Assembly: GCF_002846335.1 (NCBI RefSeq)
Contig: NZ_PJMQ01000001.1
Span: forward strand, 5,208,001 to 5,272,000
Direction of reading: 5' to 3'
DNA: 64,000 nucleotides
Source of the DNA: Janthinobacterium sp. 61
GTDB lineage: Bacteria; Pseudomonadota; Gammaproteobacteria; Burkholderiales; Burkholderiaceae_D
Shown here: positions 60,313-64,000 of the stretch, one piece after another
Layout of the letters: every line of letters starts with the position of its first letter
Position numbering within the stretch: the first letter of the stretch is position 1
Position numbers and translations under genes: made by a program
Notes under the pieces: model-generated
Database searches by the model: none
Told to the model about the DNA's origin: nothing
The model's input: the letters and a program-made list of their open reading frames with translations, nothing else

Positions 60313-61212
60313 ATGACTACTCAGACCATCAGCCGTAAACCATCCCCCCGCATCGCCCAGTACTGGGCGCTGACCAAGCCCCGCGTGACGCAACTGGCCG
60401 TGTTTTGCGCCGTCATCGGCATGTTCCTGGCCAGCGAGGAGTTGCCGGACTGGCGCGCGGTGGTGTTTGGCACCGTCGGCATCTGGCTGCTGGCAGGCGC
60501 CGCGTTTGCCGTCAACTGCCTGGCCGAGCGCGAAATCGATGCGCGCATGGCCCGCACGGCGCGCCGCCCGATGGCCATGGGCGACATCACCGTCAAGCAG
60601 ACGGTGGTGTTCGCGCTGGTGATCGGCGGCCTGGGCATGGCGATTCTGTATAACCTCGTCAATCCGCTGACCATGTGGCTGACCTTTGTCACCTTTGTCG
60701 GCTACGCCTTGATCTACACCATGGTGCTGAAACCGGCCACGCCGCAAAATATCGTCATCGGCGGCCTGTCCGGCGCCATGCCGCCTGCGCTGGGCTGGGC
60801 TGCCGTCGCCAACGACGTGCCGATGCAGGCCTGGCTGCTGGTCTTGATCATTTTCGTGTGGACGCCGCCGCACTTCTGGGCGCTGGCCATGTACCGCCGC
60901 GACGATTATGCGCGTTCGGGCTTGCCCATGTTGCCCGTCACGCACGGCTTGAAATTCACGCAATTTCACGTCTGGCTGTACTCGATCGCGCTGGCCGCCA
61001 CCACCTTGTTGCCCTTTGCCGTACGCATGAGCGGCCTGATCTACCTGGTCTCGGCCGTGCTGCTCAATGCCGGTTTCCTGTATTACTCGTGGAAAATGTA
61101 CCGCCACTACACGGACTTGATCGCGCGCAAAGCTTTTACGTATTCCATCATTTACCTGGCATTGCTGTTCGCAGCCTTGCTGGTCGACCACTATATTCCC
61201 CTCGGAACATGA
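60313..61212 (+). CDS. ctaB: protoheme IX farnesyltransferase (heme O synthase)
   Basis: This 299-residue UbiA-superfamily enzyme adds farnesyl to heme B to give heme O, the substrate of CtaA. It has the aspartate-rich motifs [19 protein letters not shown] and [19 protein letters not shown], and [15 protein letters not shown] is diagnostic. The farnesyl donor would be supplied by ispA, also in this window. The ATG follows the ctaA stop without a gap, and its stop overlaps the SCO gene start. Confidence 0.96.
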   Translation: MTTQTISRKPSPRIAQYWALTKPRVTQLAVFCAVIGMFLASEELPDWRAVVFGTVGIWLLAGAAFAVNCLAEREIDARMARTARRPMAMGDITVKQTVVFALVIGGLGMAILYNLVNPLTMWLTFVTFVGYALIYTMVLKPATPQNIVIGGLSGAMPPALGWAAVANDVPMQAWLLVLIIFVWTPPHFWALAMYRRDDYARSGLPMLPVTHGLKFTQFHVWLYSIALAATTLLPFAVRMSGLIYLVSAVLLNAGFLYYSWKMYRHYTDLIARKAFTYSIIYLALLFAALLVDHYIPLGT

Positions 61213-61802
61213 AAAAATACCTGACCTTGTTGTTGGCGGCCGCCCTGGTCGCCGTCCTTGCTGGCTGCGGCAAGCCGGCCGCGCCCAAGCTGGCATTCAA
61301 GAATACGGACGTGACGGGCCTGGGCTACGCGCGCGAGTTCGCGCTGACGGACCACACGGGCCACCCGCGCACCCTGGCCGATTACAAGGGCAAGCTGGTG
61401 CTGATGTTCTTCGGTTACACGCAATGCCCGGACGTGTGTCCCACTACCATGGCCGACATGGCGCAAGTGATGCGGGAAATGGGGCCGCAGGCGGAGCAGG
61501 TGCAAGTACTGTTCGTCACCGTCGACCCCGAGCGCGACACGCAGCAATTGCTGGCGCAGTATGTGCCCGCCTTCGACAAGCGCTTCGTGGGCCTGTATGG
61601 CGACGCCGCCGCGACGGCCAAGGTAGCCAAGGAATTCAAAGTGTATTACGCCAAGGTCGAGGGCGAAACGGATAGCAGCTACACGGTCGACCACACGGCC
61701 GGCACCTATGTGTTCGACCGCGAAGGCAAGATCCGCCTGTTCGTGCGCCACGGCGAAAAACCTGCCCTCATCGCGCACGATCTTAAACTTCTGCTATCCT
61801 GA
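61209..61802 (+). CDS. SCO1/SenC copper chaperone
   Basis: This 197-residue protein has a lipoprotein signal ([19 protein letters not shown]) and a thioredoxin-like copper-binding domain. The domain has the motif [15 protein letters not shown] (C-P-D-V-C) and the conserved His in [17 protein letters not shown]. It delivers copper to the CuA site of subunit II. The start overlaps the ctaB stop (ATGA). Confidence 0.94.
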   Translation: MKKYLTLLLAAALVAVLAGCGKPAAPKLAFKNTDVTGLGYAREFALTDHTGHPRTLADYKGKLVLMFFGYTQCPDVCPTTMADMAQVMREMGPQAEQVQVLFVTVDPERDTQQLLAQYVPAFDKRFVGLYGDAAATAKVAKEFKVYYAKVEGETDSSYTVDHTAGTYVFDREGKIRLFVRHGEKPALIAHDLKLLLS

Positions 61803-61844
61803 TCCGGTCGCGCCCCCGGGCGCCATCTTCAGGATTTGCAGTAC

Positions 61845-62921
61845 ATGGATAAACGTTTCGAGCCTCACGCACGCCTGGCAGCCATCATCTTCTTGCTGAT
61901 CGGCTGCTTTTTCGTCCTGCGGCCCTTCCTGGCCGCCATGCTGTTTGCCGCCTGCGTGGGCATTTCCAGCTGGCCCCTGTATATCCTTCTGCTGGAGCGT
62001 CTGAAAGGCCGGCGCAACTGGGCGGCCGCCATCATGACCGTGTCCCTGATCCTCGTCATCGTGCTGCCGCTGGCCCTCGTCACTTACAACCTGGCCGACA
62101 ATGTGTCGCGCGTGTACGAGCAGATCCGCGTCGCGCTGGAATCGGGCGGCCTGCATCCTCCGGCCTGGCTGTCCAGCATTCCCGTGGTGGGCGAAACCAT
62201 CGATGGCTATGTGCGGCGCCTGCTGGAAGACCGCGAAGAATTATTGAATTTGGGTAAGACCATGCTGGAGCCGGCGCGCCATTTCCTCGCTTCCGGCGGC
62301 ATCTTGCTGGGCACGGGCCTGGCGCAGACCAGCTTGGCCGTGTTTGTCAGCTTCTTCCTCTACCGCGACGGCCAGCAACTGAGCCGTGCCCTGATGACGG
62401 GCGCCGGCCGCATCATCGGCGACAGCGCACCGGGCGTGGGCCTGACCATCAGCCGCACCGTGCGCGGCGTCATGTACGGCTTGCTGGGCACGGCGCTGGC
62501 GCAGGCTTTGGTGGCCGTGGTGGGTTTTTTGATCGCCGGCGTGCCGGCCGTGGCGCTGCTGGGCGTGGCCACTTTCATCTTTTCGCTGATCCCCGTGGGG
62601 CCGCCCCTGATCTGGGGCGGTGCCGCCATCTGGCTGTTTACGGAAGGGCAGACGGGCTGGGGTATTTTCATGGTGATGTGGGGCGCGCTGCTGATCAGCG
62701 GCGTGGACAATGTCGTCAAGCCCATGCTGATCAGCCGCGGCAGCAGCCTGCCATTTTTGCTGGTGCTGCTGGGCGTGCTGGGCGGCGTACTGGCCTTCGG
62801 CTTCGTCGGCATCTTCATCGGCCCGACCCTGCTGGCGGTGCTGTACAGTTTGCTGCAAACGTGGACGGTGGGAGAGACCACCGTGCCACAGGGCAAAGAT
62901 ACGCTGACGCGCAAGAAGTAA
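61845..62921 (+). CDS. PerM/AI-2E family permease
   Basis: This 358-residue membrane protein has about eight helices, with the family regions NWAAAIMTVSLILVIVLPLA, FLYRDGQQLSRALM and LISRGSSLPFLLVLLGVLGG. The last is the signature shared by TqsA and PerM proteins. Substrates vary (autoinducer-2, ions) and cannot be predicted. ATG 61845 follows AGGA. A TTG at 61836 is an alternative. The stop abuts the stop of the convergent CBS-domain gene with no base between them. Confidence 0.85.
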   Translation: MDKRFEPHARLAAIIFLLIGCFFVLRPFLAAMLFAACVGISSWPLYILLLERLKGRRNWAAAIMTVSLILVIVLPLALVTYNLADNVSRVYEQIRVALESGGLHPPAWLSSIPVVGETIDGYVRRLLEDREELLNLGKTMLEPARHFLASGGILLGTGLAQTSLAVFVSFFLYRDGQQLSRALMTGAGRIIGDSAPGVGLTISRTVRGVMYGLLGTALAQALVAVVGFLIAGVPAVALLGVATFIFSLIPVGPPLIWGGAAIWLFTEGQTGWGIFMVMWGALLISGVDNVVKPMLISRGSSLPFLLVLLGVLGGVLAFGFVGIFIGPTLLAVLYSLLQTWTVGETTVPQGKDTLTRKK

Positions 62922-64000
62922 TCAGTCTCTTAAATCCGCATCCAGATCCCGCTCCTGCTTGGGGATTACCTTGATCAGTACGATGCGGGGCCCGTTCATT
63001 TTCTTGACGACGATGTCGAAGTCGACAAAGGTGATGCGCTGGCCCTGCTTCGGAATGTCCCCCAGCTTGACCATGATCAAGCCGCCCACCGATTCCACAT
63101 CGTCCAGCCCCAGTTCCTCGTTTTCAATATCGATGCCGAGGATGCGTTCGAGCGAAAAGATGGGCAGGCTGGCCTTGCCGATCAGGGTGCCGTCGCTTTG
63201 TTTGAGCCAGTCGTTTTCATTGCGGCGGAATTCATCGCGGATTTCGCCCACCATGGCGCCAAGCAAGTTATCCAGGGTGATGAAACCCAGCGGGCGCTTG
63301 CCCTTTTCGCCGATCAAGGCGAAGTGGGGCGCGCCATCTCGGAACCGGCGGAACAGTTCCAGCGCCGGCGTGCGCGCGGAAATGATATCGACGGGACGCA
63401 GGAAGGGCGTAAACGAGGTGATCGGTTTACCCGCCTGCTGGGCAAAGAACAGGTCTTTCAGGTGCACCACGCCTAGCACATCGTCTTCATTCATGTCGAA
63501 ATACGGGTAGCGGCTGAAGCGGTTGCGCAGCACCGTGTCGAGGTTTTCTTCCAGGGTGCTCGACGCGTGCAGGGCGATCACTTCATTGATCGGACGCATC
63601 AGGTCCGACACCGTCATTTGTTCGAAATCAAGCGACTGGGCCAGGATGTTGCGCTCGTCGCGCGTAAATTTTTCGCCCGGCTGGCTGGTGCGCAGGATCA
63701 GTTTCAGCTCTTCGGACGAGTAATGGGCGTCGTGGCCGCCCTTGCCGGACAGGCCCGCCATGCGCAGCACCCAGTTGGCGCTGGCGTTGAGCAGGTAAAT
63801 GGCTGGATACATGGCCCAATAGAAACCATACAGGGGAATCGCGCTCCACAGGCCGACGGCTTCCGGATTGCGGATGGCCATCGATTTGGGCGCCAGTTCG
63901 CCCACGACGATGTGCAGGAAGGAAATGACGCTGAAGGCGACGACGAAAGACACGCCGTGGATCAGTTCTTGCGAAGTGACGCCGACGGCGCCGAACAGCG
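62922..64000 (-). CDS. CNNM/CorC-type (hemolysin family) CBS transporter, N-terminus cut by window edge
   Basis: The visible 359 residues start inside the DUF21/CNNM membrane domain (FLHIVVGELAPKSMAIRNPE). A CBS pair follows (VSDLMRPINEVIALHASSTL and RYPYFDMNEDDVLGVVHLKD), and then a C-terminal CorC_HlyC domain (SVGGLIMVKLGDIPKQGQRI). The frame stays open to the window edge, so the first one or two membrane helices lie outside. The family is linked to magnesium or cobalt efflux and resistance. It should be a divalent-cation transporter or regulator in the inner membrane. Confidence 0.9.
   Translation of the reverse strand, partial: LFGAVGVTSQELIHGVSFVVAFSVISFLHIVVGELAPKSMAIRNPEAVGLWSAIPLYGFYWAMYPAIYLLNASANWVLRMAGLSGKGGHDAHYSSEELKLILRTSQPGEKFTRDERNILAQSLDFEQMTVSDLMRPINEVIALHASSTLEENLDTVLRNRFSRYPYFDMNEDDVLGVVHLKDLFFAQQAGKPITSFTPFLRPVDIISARTPALELFRRFRDGAPHFALIGEKGKRPLGFITLDNLLGAMVGEIRDEFRRNENDWLKQSDGTLIGKASLPIFSLERILGIDIENEELGLDDVESVGGLIMVKLGDIPKQGQRITFVDFDIVVKKMNGPRIVLIKVIPKQERDLDADLRD

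Overview
The window reads as chromosomal DNA of a GC-rich betaproteobacterium (Burkholderiales, most likely Oxalobacteraceae, Janthinobacterium-like). This is inferred from protein character and from several Burkholderiales-type small families (BPSS1780-type membrane protein, DUF2782, DUF3717, DUF2909, DUF2970, the small cytochrome oxidase assembly peptide) beside betaproteobacterial gene orders such as xseB-ispA-dxs and the cox cluster. I see no rRNA, tRNA, CRISPR array, transposase or prophage. Both ends cut through genes.

Layout. 1-5.2 kb: partial GNAT acetyltransferase, UvrD-type helicase, BPSS1780 membrane protein, homoserine kinase, DUF2782. 5.4-12.3 kb: polA, a Tat-exported dienelactone hydrolase, a ZIP metal transporter with an unusual leader and start, and an ABC-F ATPase preceded by a short leader ORF and foldable RNA. 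12.3-18.8 kb: sseA, an EamA permease, a Rieske oxygenase, and the xseB-ispA-dxs isoprenoid operon. 18.8-28 kb: FUSC protein, di-heme peroxidase, a membrane-anchored glutaredoxin with two six-cysteine secreted peptides, cobalamin adenosyltransferase, and glcDEF. 28-40.7 kb: GGDEF/EAL protein, glutathione peroxidase, pilU-pilT, yggS-proC, ECF sigma/anti-sigma with a DUF3455 lipoprotein, yqjD-yqjE-yqjK, ubiA, oxyR, DUF3717 and rfaE2.

40.8-50.0 kb is the most unusual part: a six-gene same-strand cluster around a 1231-residue tubulin/FtsZ-superfamily protein (Tubulin_2-like) carrying a C-terminal GYF_2 domain. Its partners are a large cytosolic protein of unknown family, an exported membrane-anchored vWA-like protein that has lost its metal-site residues, a three-helix membrane protein, a zinc-ribbon/polyproline/single-TM protein, and a glycine-zipper lipoprotein. 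Together they look like an envelope-spanning cytoskeletal or membrane-remodelling machine.

50-64 kb: trmL, comF, a BioC-like methyltransferase, then the complete aa3-type cytochrome c oxidase locus (coxB, ctaD, a 38-residue assembly peptide, ctaG, DUF2970, ctaE, DUF2909, SURF1, a SCO-like protein, ctaA, ctaB, SCO), a PerM/AI-2E permease and a partial CNNM/CBS protein.

Themes: redox and respiration (cox locus, oxyR, glutathione peroxidase, di-heme peroxidase, glcDEF), envelope machinery (tubulin cluster, pilT/pilU, rfaE2) and housekeeping DNA and isoprenoid metabolism. Promoters, terminators and RNA structures were found by eye and are predictions.
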